From positions 32,267,652 through 32,331,651 of the forward strand of contig CM061070.1 of assembly GCA_030762895.1 (NCBI GenBank): a stretch of 64,000 bases of DNA. Direction: 5' to 3'. The notes under the pieces are model-generated. The model ran no database searches. It saw nothing but the letters and a program-made list of their open reading frames with translations, and had not been told where the DNA came from. The translations under genes and the position numbers were made by a program. The stretch's first letter is position 1. Each line of letters starts with the position of its first letter. This document shows positions 12,402 to 21,581 of this stretch, in pieces. Source of the stretch: Sophora flavescens. Its lineage: Eukaryota > Streptophyta > Magnoliopsida > Fabales > Fabaceae.

Positions 12402-12563
12402 ATGAATAGAATTTTAATATTAAAATAAGATATTTACGAGCTAAGAAAATACTTAAAAATATTAGAAATATTGGAACAAAACGAATATATTATTTTCCAT
12501 CAAGAATTGGTTAGAAAAAGAATAAGAAAATTAAAACAAGAATTAGAAAATTGTATAGGATAA
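12402..12563 (+). pseudogene. C-terminal part of viral ORF II-position protein
   Basis: Frame of 53 codons plus stop, with one internal TAA at codon 9, rich in Leu, Glu and Lys and predicted coiled coil, ending at a TAA that overlaps the next ATG (TAATG at 12561-12565). Such stop-start coupling is typical of the polycistronic caulimovirid RNA. In caulimoviruses ORF II proteins end in a coiled coil that binds the virion-associated protein. The N-terminal part would be the segment at 20053-20328 if the integration is permuted. Confidence 0.5.
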
Positions 12564-12967
12564 TGGGATTATCCGAAGAAATAGAATCATGATTCAAAGA
12601 ATTAGAAAAACTAATTAAAGAAAGAAATAGAAACATTATTCGATTAATAGAAAATATAGAAAAAATTACAAATTATACTTGCAATAGAATACAAAAAGGA
12701 CAAAATGAAATAGACAATATTAAAGAAACATTAAATAGTATTAGCAAAGGAAAAGAAATAGATGAAAGTGAAGACATCATTAGAATAAAAATTATTCTAG
12801 AACAACTAGAGAATCTTTTAAATTACGAAGAAAATAATAGATGTATAACAAAAATAGAACTAGAAGAAATTCTGAAAACAAAGGATTTAAATAAAATAAT
12901 AATTAAAAAAGAATTAGATCAAGAATCATCAATAATACCTGCACCTGTATCTTCATGGAGAGGATAA
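12563..12967 (+). pseudogene. Virion-associated protein-like (ORF III position), one internal stop
   Basis: 134 codons plus stop, close to the family size, with a single TGA at codon 10 (12590-12592) and otherwise open. Long Glu/Lys/Ile-rich helical region, then a short Pro-containing tail (IIPAPVSSWRG), as in caulimovirid virion-associated proteins, which form coiled-coil oligomers on the particle. Position directly before the coat gene and the TAATG overlap with the upstream frame support the assignment; sequence identity alone would not. Confidence 0.6.
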
Positions 12968-12978
12968 AAGATGAATAC

Positions 12979-14388
12979 ATGTAAACATTAAGAAAATCAA
13001 ATGATTTAGAAGAAATTCAACAATTACTAGAGCAACTAAAAATAGTTGAAGAAGAAAATGATAAAATACACAAAATTGAAAAGATCGATAAAAAAAATAT
13101 AGAAAATGATGAAATAATCCTAAACTATAGTTCATCTTCAGAATCTGAAGAAAACCATATAAGAATGGAAAAAGGAGAATATAGTGGAAAAATCCCTAAA
13201 AGAAAATGGGAAGAATATAAATATACACCCGAAGGAGCTTGGGATAAATATGAAGAAGAGACTACGTATAATAAAGGATACGCAAGAAAAAACAATAATA
13301 AATGGACAAAAATTCAAGAAGAATTTAAACCTCGATATAATAATACAGGAAATATTCTAGACCTTGATTGTATAAGAAATAAAGAAAAAGTATTATTAAA
13401 ATGGACTAATGAAATAATATTAATAATCTTGACTGATGAAAAATTTAAAGAGTTAAACTTTGTAGAAACCAAGAATTTTGTAACATTTAAAACATCGGGA
13501 AATGTACAAAAGTTTTTAGTAGGAATTAAGAATGAATAATGGATTAGATTTGGAAGAATGGTATATAATAGCTCAGATTATGTTAAATTAATAATGACAT
13601 TAATACAACAAGAATTCTTAGGATATAATCTAATGGAACAAAGGGAAAAGACAAACAAAACTCTACTTGAAAATGCTAAATCACATTTAAATAGAATGCA
13701 GATTTGTGATATGTGCCAGATTGAAAGTTTCATATGTGAATATCAAAAATACTATTATCAATTGGATGAAGAGACTAAAGAAATATATAAAAATATCTTT
13801 ATAGATAAATTACCATATCCACTTAATTCAAAGATCAATAGATTATGAGAATTAAGAACAGAAGAAACTGCAAATACTTTAGGAGGAGTTATTAAGCTCT
13901 TATACCAAGAATTAAGAGAACAATGTTTGAATAGAGAAACAATTAGACAATTGAATAGAGGAAGTACTGTCATTTGCTGTGACATCCCAGAGATAGAAAA
14001 ACCAGGAAAATATGGTTTTGATAAAACAATAAGAAGAAAAAGGAAAAATTACAAGAAATCAAACTTACGAAAAATTTATCCTAGAAAAAAGAATTATTAC
14101 AAAAATAATAAAAAGAAATATTTTAGGAGAAAGAAAACAACACCAAGAAAATACTGCCCGAAGGGGAAAAAGAAATGTGTTTGTTGGATATGTAATGTCG
14201 AAGGACATTATGCCAATGAATGCCCTCAAAGAAAGGAAAAAGATTTTAAAGAAAAATCAAAATTACTAAAATAAGTTTTCCAGATATATGAACTTGAACC
14301 ACTAGAAGAGGAACTAAGTAATTCGAATGTAAGTATATATGAATATTCAGAAGATGAATTATCTTCAGAAGAAAGAGAATCCGAATAA
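12979..14388 (+). pseudogene. Viral coat protein (ORF IV), four in-frame stops
   Basis: One reading frame of about 470 codons without frameshift, interrupted by stops at 12982, 13537, 13846 and 14272. It has an acidic N-terminal stretch with a Ser/Glu cluster (about 13128-13150), a central capsid region, a strongly basic Lys/Arg/Asn tract (14029-14175), then a zinc knuckle CWICNVEGHYANEC (CX2CX4HX4C, about 14181-14222) and an acidic C-terminus. This basic-knuckle-acidic order is diagnostic of caulimovirid capsid proteins; the knuckle binds pregenomic RNA. All four stops could come from single C-to-T or G-to-A changes in CAA, CAG, CGA or TGG codons. The end overlaps the polymerase frame by about 50 bp. 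Confidence 0.85.
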
Positions 14389-16308
14389 TACATATATAAA
14401 AATATTGATAGAAAAAGGTAATAAAGAAACAGAAGCTTATATAGATACTGGAGCAAGTCTATGCCTTGCAACAGAAGCCCTTATAGATAGTTGGGAAAGA
14501 CTAGAAAAGCCATTAAAAATACAAATTGCAGATGGATCAATACATCCTCTGTATTGGATAGCAAAAAGAATTACTTTGGTCATACAAGAAAAAATATTTA
14601 TTGTTCCAACAATATATAAACAAGAAACTGGAATAGATATAATTATTGGAAATAATTTCTTAAGACTTTATGGACCATTTTGCCAACATCTAAAATATAT
14701 TACTCTGAAAACACCATATATTTATCAGAAGCAAAAACGAGAAATTATAAAAATACCCATTATTCATTTTTCTAATGCACTTATTCATCAAAGTTTCAAC
14801 AGCTGAAACGTGGTGAGATTATTAGTTTAATTTGCACAAAAATTCGTCATGCACTTATAAATTTAGAACCAAATAGAATAATTCCAGCTCATATAGAAGA
14901 ACTTTTGGATAAGGTTTGTAGCGAAAACCCTTTAGATCCAAAAATAAACAAAAATACTAAATTAGTCGAACTAAAATTAAAAGACCCTACAAAGGAAGTA
15001 AAATGTAAACCAATGATTTATACAAAAATTGATAGAGATGAATTTGCAAAAGACATTGAAGAAATGTGTAAAAAAGGATTAATTAGACCATCGAATAGTA
15101 AGCACTCAGCACCAGCTTTTTATGTAGAAAATCATAATGAAATAAAAAGAGGTAAAAGAAGGATGGTAATTAATTACAAGCAAATTAATGATGCTAAGGA
15201 AGGAGATGCTTATTTCCTCCCAAGAAAGGACTTAATTATTGAAAGAATTAGAAATATGGATTGGTTTAACACCTTTGATTGTAAATCAGGATTTTATCAG
15301 ATCCGATTGACTGAAGAATCAAAAGCATTAACAGCATTTAGTTGTCCTCAAGGACAATATGAATGGAATGTACTGCCGATGGGATTAAAGCAATCGCCAG
15401 GAATCTTCCAGCGAAGGATTGATTCAATTCTTAAAGAATTTAAAGACTTTTGTCTTATTTATATTGATGATATATTAATCTTTTCTAATAAAGGATTAAA
15501 TGATCATTTTGAAAAAATAGAATTAGTTCTTAATAAATGTTATGAACATGGAATAGTTTTAAGTAAATAGAAAGTTGTTTTAGCTCAAACTAGAATCAAT
15601 TATTTAGGATTAGAAATTGAAAAAGGAAAAATAATAATGCAACGGCATGTGTTAGAAAAACTTCAGAATTTTCCAACAAAATTAAAGGATAAAAAGGATT
15701 TACAAAGATTTCTTGGACTATTAACATATATTTCAAATGAAGGTTTCATCAGGAATCTTGCAACAGAGAGAAGAATACTCCAACAAAAGCTGAAGAAAGA
15801 TGTCTCTTGGACATGGACCGATGAAGATGATAGACTTATTATAAAAATGAAAGACTTATGCCAGGATCTTCCTTAGCTTTATCATCCATCGGATGATGAT
15901 ATAATAATTATTGAGACTGATGCCTCAAATGACTGCTGGGGAGGTGTTATGAAAGCAAAACCCCCTGGATACAAAAAAGAATTACTATGTCGATACATGT
16001 CTGAAACTTTTTCAGATAGTGAAATTAATTATCCTACTCATGAAAAAGAAACACTGGCTTTGATCCGTATGTTAGAAAAACATCGGATTTATATACTGGA
16101 TAAGGACTTTATTGTCCGAACCGATTCTACTTATGTTGCAGGTTTTAAGAACTTAAATCATAAAGGCACTTACAAACAAGGACGACTGATTAGATGGCAA
16201 ATGAAGCTTGCCGAATACAATTACTCAATCTCCCACATTAAAGGAGATAAAAATGTTCTTGCAGATATTTTATCAAGAGAATGGAGCAGTAAACAACTGA
16301 AGACATAA
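14339..16308 (+). pseudogene. Viral polymerase (protease-RT-RNase H, ORF V), broken
   Basis: Aspartic protease motif AYIDTGAS at about 14435-14458; reverse transcriptase with VINYKQIND (15166-15192) and the catalytic YIDDILIFS (about 15460-15486); RNase H with ETDAS (about 15913) and TDSTYVAGF (about 16121). Breaks: a frameshift near 14785-14800 and in-frame TAG codons at 15568 and 15874. It overlaps the coat frame by about 50 bp. There is no integrase, as expected for a pararetrovirus. The order and size match a caulimovirid ORF V. Confidence 0.9.
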
Positions 16309-16331
16309 AGAAGCAGATTCAATATCAAAGA

Positions 16332-17549
16332 ATGCTCGAGAAGCAAAAAATAATGGAGCTATACTTGATCAAAGCAAACATTGAAGTATTGGAGTTCCAG
16401 CTACAAGCAAAAGGAGAATCTGTAAAAGAGGATCCTATGAAAAATATAAAACAACAGGTATAAGAAATCACTGATGAAAAATGGTACACCATCTTTAATG
16501 GACCACACCCCGGTGTTTATGATGAATGGCACAAAGCAGCCCCTCACTGCATTGGACTTTCCGGAGTTCATCACAAAGGATTTCGTACCAAGGAAGAAGC
16601 AGAAAAAGCTTTGATAGACTACCAGAAAGGACATGACAAGGGCAAAGAAGTTTATCTTGGCCCAAAGACTTTCTCTGAAACCATAAAGACTCCACCAGCT
16701 CAAAAAACTTCATTAAGGATACTCGGAAGAGTTCTTTCCTCCATCGATGACTACCAAATCCCTTCAAGAAAAGACCATGAACTACAAGTTCAATTCTCCA
16801 AAGAAAAATTTTATGAAAACCTAAAAAGACTAACCAACTGGTCCGAAAAGGAAAAAATTAATTGTTTTTACATGGTTAACCGAAATATTTTCGGAGTCAA
16901 GGCTGTAATTACTCCCGGAGCAACATCGATTCTTACATTCAATATGTTCCAATTTGGACTAATTGAATGTCTCTACTTAAGTCAAGACTTGGAAGAAATT
17001 AAATTATTTCCATATAGTTTGAAGGAAGCCATCCAGAACTATAAAAGGAATGTCGCAAAAGATAGAACCATCTTTCTGAAGTTCTATTCGACTTACCCAT
17101 ATTTTGCAACCAAACAACCCACAAAGAATTTAATCTTCATTGGAGTAAGTAATAATAGTTTCTCCATGAGAGACGAACCTACTGGAGAAATCTATGATGA
17201 TGAAAAGATTGTCACAATCCTAGCTAATCAATTAGCAAGCATCTTTACTCAGTGTCAAATTATTGGGAAAGATTCTTTTATTAAAGCCATGTACAAAGGT
17301 CCACATACTCTACTACTCAGCAAGACTAGTGGAAAATTGATTAGAGAAAGGGATCTAGCACTACTGACGAACTTTGAATTACCCTTCTACATGTTACAAG
17401 GACTTTCAATGAATTACCAGCCAGATGTCCTTGACTTGTTGTGCTCAATGATTAAGGAGAATGGCAATCACGTATGTGAAAGATGCGTAAAGCAAAAAGA
17501 CTGTCGGCAAGATGATAAGGATTCGGACGAATCCATTATTGAAGAATGA
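16332..17549 (+). pseudogene. Viral transactivator/viroplasmin (ORF VI), one internal stop
   Basis: 405 codons with a single TAA at 16461-16463, otherwise open. Residues about 47-95 form the caulimovirid viroplasmin domain (RNase H1-like fold), with WYTIFNGPHPGVYDEWHKA and GFRTKEEAEKAL. The central part is the expected translation-reinitiation region and the C-terminus has a Cys cluster (CERCVKQKDC). In the family this protein forms inclusion bodies and allows reinitiation on the polycistronic RNA. It starts 24 bp after the polymerase stop. The last codons overlap the first as-1-like element of the promoter. Confidence 0.85.
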
Positions 17550-17605
17550 CGTAAGCACTGACGTCATCACGCATTATTAGCAGAATGACGTAAGCAATGA
17601 CGTCA
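17547..17605 (+). promoter_or_regulatory. Two as-1-like enhancer elements of the viral promoter
   Basis: TGACGTAAGCACTGACGTCA (17547-17566) and TGACGTAAGCAATGACGTCA (17586-17605) are 20-bp near-identical boxes 39 bp apart, each with two TGACG cores. as-1 elements of caulimovirus promoters bind plant TGA bZIP factors. They lie about 75 and 115 bp upstream of the TATA box. Confidence 0.85.
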
Positions 17606-17680
17606 TCATGAATTATTGAATGTCTGATAGATTGTAATCATAGAAGGACTCTCTTGTAAATTACTTAGCCTTTCTTCGTG

Positions 17681-17837
17681 TATAAATAAGACATCCTATA
17701 CAGAGGCAAATCAGAACTTGAAAAGGGATTTCAATTCTCGCCTTACTTCTCTCTGAGAAGTTCTAAGCTTTGCTTAGCGAATCCTTGAGAGTGGATTCAA
17801 CCAAGTTTTATGTACTTCACTACTGATCATAAATAAA
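17681..17837 (+). promoter_or_regulatory. Viral TATA box and leader poly(A) signal
   Basis: TATAAATAAG at 17681-17690 predicts a transcript start near 17710. AATAAA at 17832-17837 lies about 120 nt downstream, matching the caulimovirid arrangement in which the poly(A) signal is in the leader and is bypassed on the first pass to give a terminally redundant RNA. The leader continues to the movement gene ATG at 18032, only about 320 nt. Confidence 0.7.
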
Positions 17838-18031
17838 CACCACTTTCATATATTCCTCTACTTATTATTACTTCTATTACTTTCATTACTTTCAACTACA
17901 TATTGAGATCGAATTTCACTACAAACTAGACGGAAGCAGCGGTGGACCAAAAACCCCAGAAATATTTTCAAGAAAACCAAATCAGGTATGACTCGTTATC
18001 TATTTCATTCAGTCTTTAGTAGAAATTAATC

Positions 18032-18955
18032 ATGACTGAAATAGAAAGAGAAAAGATTGATAATACTGATGTAGAACACTTACAAATTACTGAAGAAGAC
18101 GGAAATTATGAAGGAAGTATTTTAATAGATCCAAAATTATTTCATAAAATTCAAAAAGAAGACTTAAATCTAGCAAAAGATGCAAACATGAAGAAACTAG
18201 GAGGAATAATGAAACGATTTAACCAGAAAGAGAATATAATATACTATGAAAAGATCATTAATGAAACTCCCATAGACATATCAGAAACAAATGGAAATAC
18301 TTGCATACAATTATTAAATAAAAAGAAATTAATAGACCTGAAAAGAAGTTTAAAGAAAGAAGCACATAGAAGAAAGATCGGATATATTCATATAGGAGCA
18401 ATACAAGTTTTAATTATGGCAACTTTTCAAGAAGGAATAAATTCACCAATAGAACTAGTTTTAAAGGATGATAGAATAACAGACCCAAAGGATAAAATAC
18501 TGGGTGTAATCGAAGGAAACTTAGCTTATGTTAAGCTAAAATTTGAAATACATCCAAATAATGGAATACCGTTAGAAACTCAAAGATTAGATCAATCTTT
18601 AACTATGGAACATAGATTTTTAAGAAATAATTTAATGAGACCAGGAGACAAAATCTTCTCAATTACTTATTGTGTTAATTATGCACTAACAAATTCTCAT
18701 CATAGTATTACTTTCATAAATAATGATAGAATTGATATACCCAGACTTTTTGAAGAAATAGGAAATATCTACTATCCAAAAAGAAATGAATTAACTGAAC
18801 TAGGAGTTTCTATAAGAAATCCAAAATCACTAAGTTTTAGGCAAATCCCTAAACCAATTACTTTTCCTGAAATAGAGAATAAGGAAGATGAAAATATAAA
18901 CAAACTGTCAAACCAAGTAAGAGATTTAGCACAATATTTAAGAAATAGAATATGA
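18032..18955 (+). CDS. Viral movement protein (30K superfamily), uninterrupted
   Basis: Uninterrupted 307-codon frame, unusual next to so many broken viral genes. It has the caulimovirid movement-protein layout: a variable acidic N-terminus, a beta-rich core (residues about 95-235: HIGAIQVLIMATFQEGINSP, then VIEGNLAYVKLKFEIHP, then KIFSITYCVNYALT) and a C-terminal helix. The family modifies plasmodesmata so that virus can pass between cells. It starts right after the leader; its stop overlaps the next ATG (ATGA at 18952-18955). Intactness may simply reflect recent integration or chance; no expression evidence is visible. Confidence 0.85.
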   Translation: MTEIEREKIDNTDVEHLQITEEDGNYEGSILIDPKLFHKIQKEDLNLAKDANMKKLGGIMKRFNQKENIIYYEKIINETPIDISETNGNTCIQLLNKKKLIDLKRSLKKEAHRRKIGYIHIGAIQVLIMATFQEGINSPIELVLKDDRITDPKDKILGVIEGNLAYVKLKFEIHPNNGIPLETQRLDQSLTMEHRFLRNNLMRPGDKIFSITYCVNYALTNSHHSITFINNDRIDIPRLFEEIGNIYYPKRNELTELGVSIRNPKSLSFRQIPKPITFPEIENKEDENINKLSNQVRDLAQYLRNRI

Positions 18956-19128
18956 ATATGAAAACTGAATTAGGAAATATTTATGAGAAATATCATAATA
19001 AAATAGAGCTAGATAAAAGGAATATAAGAGAATTTATAAACCCTTATATAGAAAATAAAAATCAAGAACAAATAGAAAAATATATTATAGAAAAAGAAAA
19101 AGAACTTATTAATATAAGGAAAAAATAG
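18952..19128 (+). CDS. Small viral ORF of 58 codons downstream of movement gene
   Basis: Starts in an ATGA overlap with the movement gene and is open for 58 codons; Lys/Glu/Ile-rich and probably helical (KYHNKIELDKRNIREFINPY near the middle). I do not recognise it. The coupled start suggests translation by reinitiation. Soymoviruses have a small ORF Ib at this place. Confidence 0.5.
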   Translation: MNMKTELGNIYEKYHNKIELDKRNIREFINPYIENKNQEQIEKYIIEKEKELINIRKK

Positions 19129-19146
19129 AGAAAATAGAAAAAAAAA

Positions 19147-19224
19147 ATGACTTCAATTCAACAATCATCATCTAATTATTTTAGATTAACTGCACCACTC
19201 TTCGAAGATAGTGATAACGAATAA
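19147..19224 (+). CDS. Very short viral ORF of 25 codons
   Basis: ATG at 19147, ending TAA 3 bp before the next ATG at 19228; product ends with an acidic FEDSDNE. Its position in a chain of nearly contiguous ORFs is the only support; it may be a chance frame. Confidence 0.3.
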   Translation: MTSIQQSSSNYFRLTAPLFEDSDNE

Positions 19225-19227
19225 ACA

Positions 19228-19482
19228 ATGGAAATATATTCTGAGTTTGATAATCAAACAGAAAATGAAATAATGAGTGTATTAGTTATGAATTTACCTA
19301 CTGATTGTAAGCAATTAATAATTGAAAAAATAAAGGCTCAATTTAGACAAAAAGATTACTATCTTACAACTATTTCGTTAGATATAGAATGGAACTATAT
19401 GGAAGAAATAGGATTAGCCTTTGAATATGATAGACTATCGTTATCTGACATATATGAAGATTGGGATTTATTAGACGATTAG
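19228..19482 (+). CDS. Small viral ORF A (84 codons), paralogue of the next ORF
   Basis: Intact frame with the block EIMSVLVMNLPTDCKQLIIE at residues 14-33. The following ORF begins with a close relative of this block. No known family was recognised. The stop TAG is directly followed by the next ATG (TAGATG at 19480-19485), suggesting coupled translation. Confidence 0.6.
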   Translation: MEIYSEFDNQTENEIMSVLVMNLPTDCKQLIIEKIKAQFRQKDYYLTTISLDIEWNYMEEIGLAFEYDRLSLSDIYEDWDLLDD

Positions 19483-19745
19483 ATGGATCAGGAAATATTA
19501 AGTATTTTAATTATGAAAATACCCAAAGATTGTAAACAAATAATAATTAATAAATTAAAACACCAATACTGGCAGAAAAAACTTATTTAAAACAAATAGT
19601 ACAAAGAATACAATTAACATTTTGTGAAGAAGAACGAGATCAATTAATTAAAGACATAATGGAAATAGATAAATCTATAATGGACTATGGGTATGAATTA
19701 TTAGTAACCCAAATTATGCATGAAAAATACCTAGATTATGTCTAA
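19483..19745 (+). pseudogene. Small viral ORF B (about 87 codons), frameshifted paralogue of ORF A
   Basis: Begins with EILSILIMKIPKDCKQIIIN, matching ORF A at 13 of 20 residues, mostly with conservative changes elsewhere. The frame breaks near 19565 and then continues in another frame to TAA at 19743. Ends 40 bp before the primer site. Function unknown. Confidence 0.55.
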
Positions 19746-19784
19746 TTACTACCACTACCTGGGAAAAATAGAGTGGTACCAAAC

Positions 19785-19800
19785 TGGTATCAGAGCTAAG
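19785..19800 (+). promoter_or_regulatory. Viral primer-binding site for initiator Met-tRNA
   Basis: TGGTATCAGAGCTAAG; the first 12 bases are the standard complement of the 3' end of plant initiator Met-tRNA used by caulimovirids. It sits about 2.1 kb downstream of the TATA box and after the movement gene, which is the soymovirus-type position. Confidence 0.85.
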
Positions 19801-19816
19801 TACTAGCTAATTACTA

Positions 19817-20052
19817 ATGGGTTCTCGAAACATAGAAAAATTTGTTCACAATCTAAGTATGATAGATCTAACAAATCAAATAGACTAAAAGAATTAATAC
19901 AAGAATTAAAAGATGAAGCAATTGATACATATAATAAACACATGGAATATCATTGTGAATATTGTGATTGCAAAGAATATGACAAAAGAATAGATTTGAT
20001 AAAAATCATAATTGAAAAATTAAATTTATGGATAGATCAAGAGGAATTATAG
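19817..20052 (+). pseudogene. Small viral ORF after the primer site (ORF VII position), frameshifted
   Basis: ATG at 19817; the frame breaks near 19870 and reopens to TAG at 20050. The second half has a Cys cluster (HCEYCDCKEYDKRI) within a helical, charged sequence. Not recognised by sequence; the ORF VII label is by position only. Confidence 0.4.
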
Positions 20053-20328
20053 ATCAAACGGCTTACAACACGTATACACTGTAGAAATGTCGATATGGTG
20101 TCATAAAAACCGTGTCAGTTTAGCAAACCACTTTACAAAATCTGATAAGTGAGATGCAAATTCTGATATAATCACGGATTTACAAAATATCATAATTGGT
20201 TCAATATACTCAAAGAGAAACAAAAGTGATAAGAAATTTGCAGTTAAGATTGATATATTCGCACAGTGATAGCCAATTTCGGTGAACAATAACATGGTAA
20301 TTAATTTGCAATACAAATTTTAGTGACA
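20053..20328 (+). pseudogene. Possible N-terminal part of viral ORF II-position protein
   Basis: An open stretch from about 20057 with stops at 20150 and about 20268. It lies exactly where ORF II should follow ORF VII, and the complementary C-terminal piece is at 12402. The weak protein signal makes this mainly a positional inference. Confidence 0.35.
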
Positions 20329-20436
20329 TTTAATTATTCATTTTTTAAATAATTTACAATAAATTTTTACTTTATTTTTTTATTAAATTTTAAGACATGT
20401 GGCCCGGCCAAATGGTTGCCACCTGGCAGTAACATG
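20329..20436 (-). repeat. Right TIR of the Mutator-like element, inner part
   Basis: The reverse complement continues the left TIR from CATGTTACTGCCAGGTGGCA (matching 11612-11631 with one difference) to TTATTTAAAAAATGAATAAT (matching about 11692-11711). The outer part lies beyond CACTA-2 at 42589. Confidence 0.8.
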
Positions 20437-20750
20437 CACTACAACAAAAGGGCATTTCCGACGGACAAAAACCGTCGGAAACGAAGGAAAACCGTCAAAA
20501 AATAGAGTTACCGACGGAATTTTCGACGGACCCAGTTCCGTCGGTAATAGACGCGTAGGAAAGGCTTTCCGACGGATCTGGGTTGTCAGTCGGAAATTTC
20601 CGACGACTTTGTTCGTCGGAAAACAGGTCACACGGAATCCCTAATTACCGACGGAATTGTCCGTTGGTAACTATTTGTGGAAGTTACCGACGAAACATTC
20701 CATCGGAAAATCTAAACAACAGTTATCGACGGAACTGTCCGTTGGAAACA
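20437..20750. repeat. Left subterminal repeats of CACTA-2
   Basis: Many direct and inverted copies of CCGACGGA/TCCGTCGG and near variants between 20458 and 20745, the presumed transposase-binding sites. Confidence 0.85.
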
Positions 20751-21099
20751 AGTTTTTTTTTTTAAATTTATTTTATTTTATTTTATTTTGTTTTATATTA
20801 ATAATTAATTATTAAATTTTTTATTAAAATTTATTTTTTGAATATTAATTATTATTATTATTATATTTTTGTTACTAATTATTATTATATGTTATTTTAA
20901 TTATTATTATATTATATTTTAATTAATTATAATATTTGATTTTCATTAATTATTATATTATTAATTAAAAAACAAAATTGAAATTACAAATAAAATTTAA
21001 AAAGTAATTAAATTAAAATTAATTTAAAATAAAAACAAACTCAACATATAATCCATAAATAAAATATCTCTAGCTACAAAATTCTACTATATATATAAC
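20751..21099. other. AT-rich non-coding DNA inside CACTA-2
   Basis: Almost pure A/T tracts (ATTATTATT runs, TTTTATTTTATTTTATTTTG); likely the 3' untranslated region between the TNPA-like gene and the terminus. Nothing else seen. Confidence 0.6.
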
Positions 21100-21581
21100 T
21101 ACCCTAATACCCGCCACCATAATATCTGTCATCGTCGTCTTGGCGGGGGGAGTCTGCCGACGTCAGATGACCAACCGACTGCGGCTCAGAAGACAGATCG
21201 GCATCATGCGGCGCTTGCGGTAGTGGATCGGTAGTAGTGGAGGGCTAGGGCTGGGTGTCATGGAGGACCCCCTACAGAGCACTGCGCCTGTCTGGTGGGA
21301 GGAAATCGAGCACAGCGGTCATGACCATAGAGAATGTCTCCATCTGCTGCATCATGCACTCGTTCGCCTCCCTTTGCTGCTGCACCTCCCTGCCTCAGCC
21401 GCTATAACTCCTCCGTGTCCCGTGAGCCACAGGATCCAGGCTCCCGAATGGTCAAGCTCGGCGTCGATCCCCAATGGATCAACTTGGCTAGGGTCGCGGT
21501 ACCGTAAATCTGCCCCTTCTTCTTCCCGCCCGCCACATCCATCCAGAGCAGGGTCTGTAATCGCTCAACCTCGGCGGGGTT
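21100..21581 (-). pseudogene. TNPA-like transposase of CACTA-2, C-terminal exon
   Basis: The minus strand reads ...VAGGKKKGQIYGTATLAKL... and, further on, QQREANECMMQQMETFSMVM followed by LDFLPPDRRSA, typical of the C-terminal part of plant Ptta/En/Spm proteins. Stops interrupt the reading. The exon is cut at 21581 by the Athila-type insertion and continues at 32086; removing one copy of the GGGTT duplication restores a continuous coding sense across the junction. The overlapping plus-strand ORF at 21260 is a shadow. Confidence 0.75.

Larger units (their letters stand above)
12391..20328 (+). mobile_element. Endogenous pararetrovirus (Caulimoviridae, soymovirus-like), one permuted genome
   Basis: About 7.9 kb, AT-rich, with caulimovirid genes in the order ORF II end, virion-associated protein, coat protein, polymerase, transactivator, promoter, movement protein, small ORFs, Met-tRNA primer site, small ORF, possible ORF II start. 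The primer site lying downstream of the movement gene, rather than between promoter and movement gene, matches genus Soymovirus. The linear order fits a circle opened within ORF II. The coat, virion-associated, polymerase and transactivator genes have stops and one has a frameshift, so this is a decayed integrated copy. It abuts the inner end of the right Mutator-like TIR. Confidence 0.85.
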
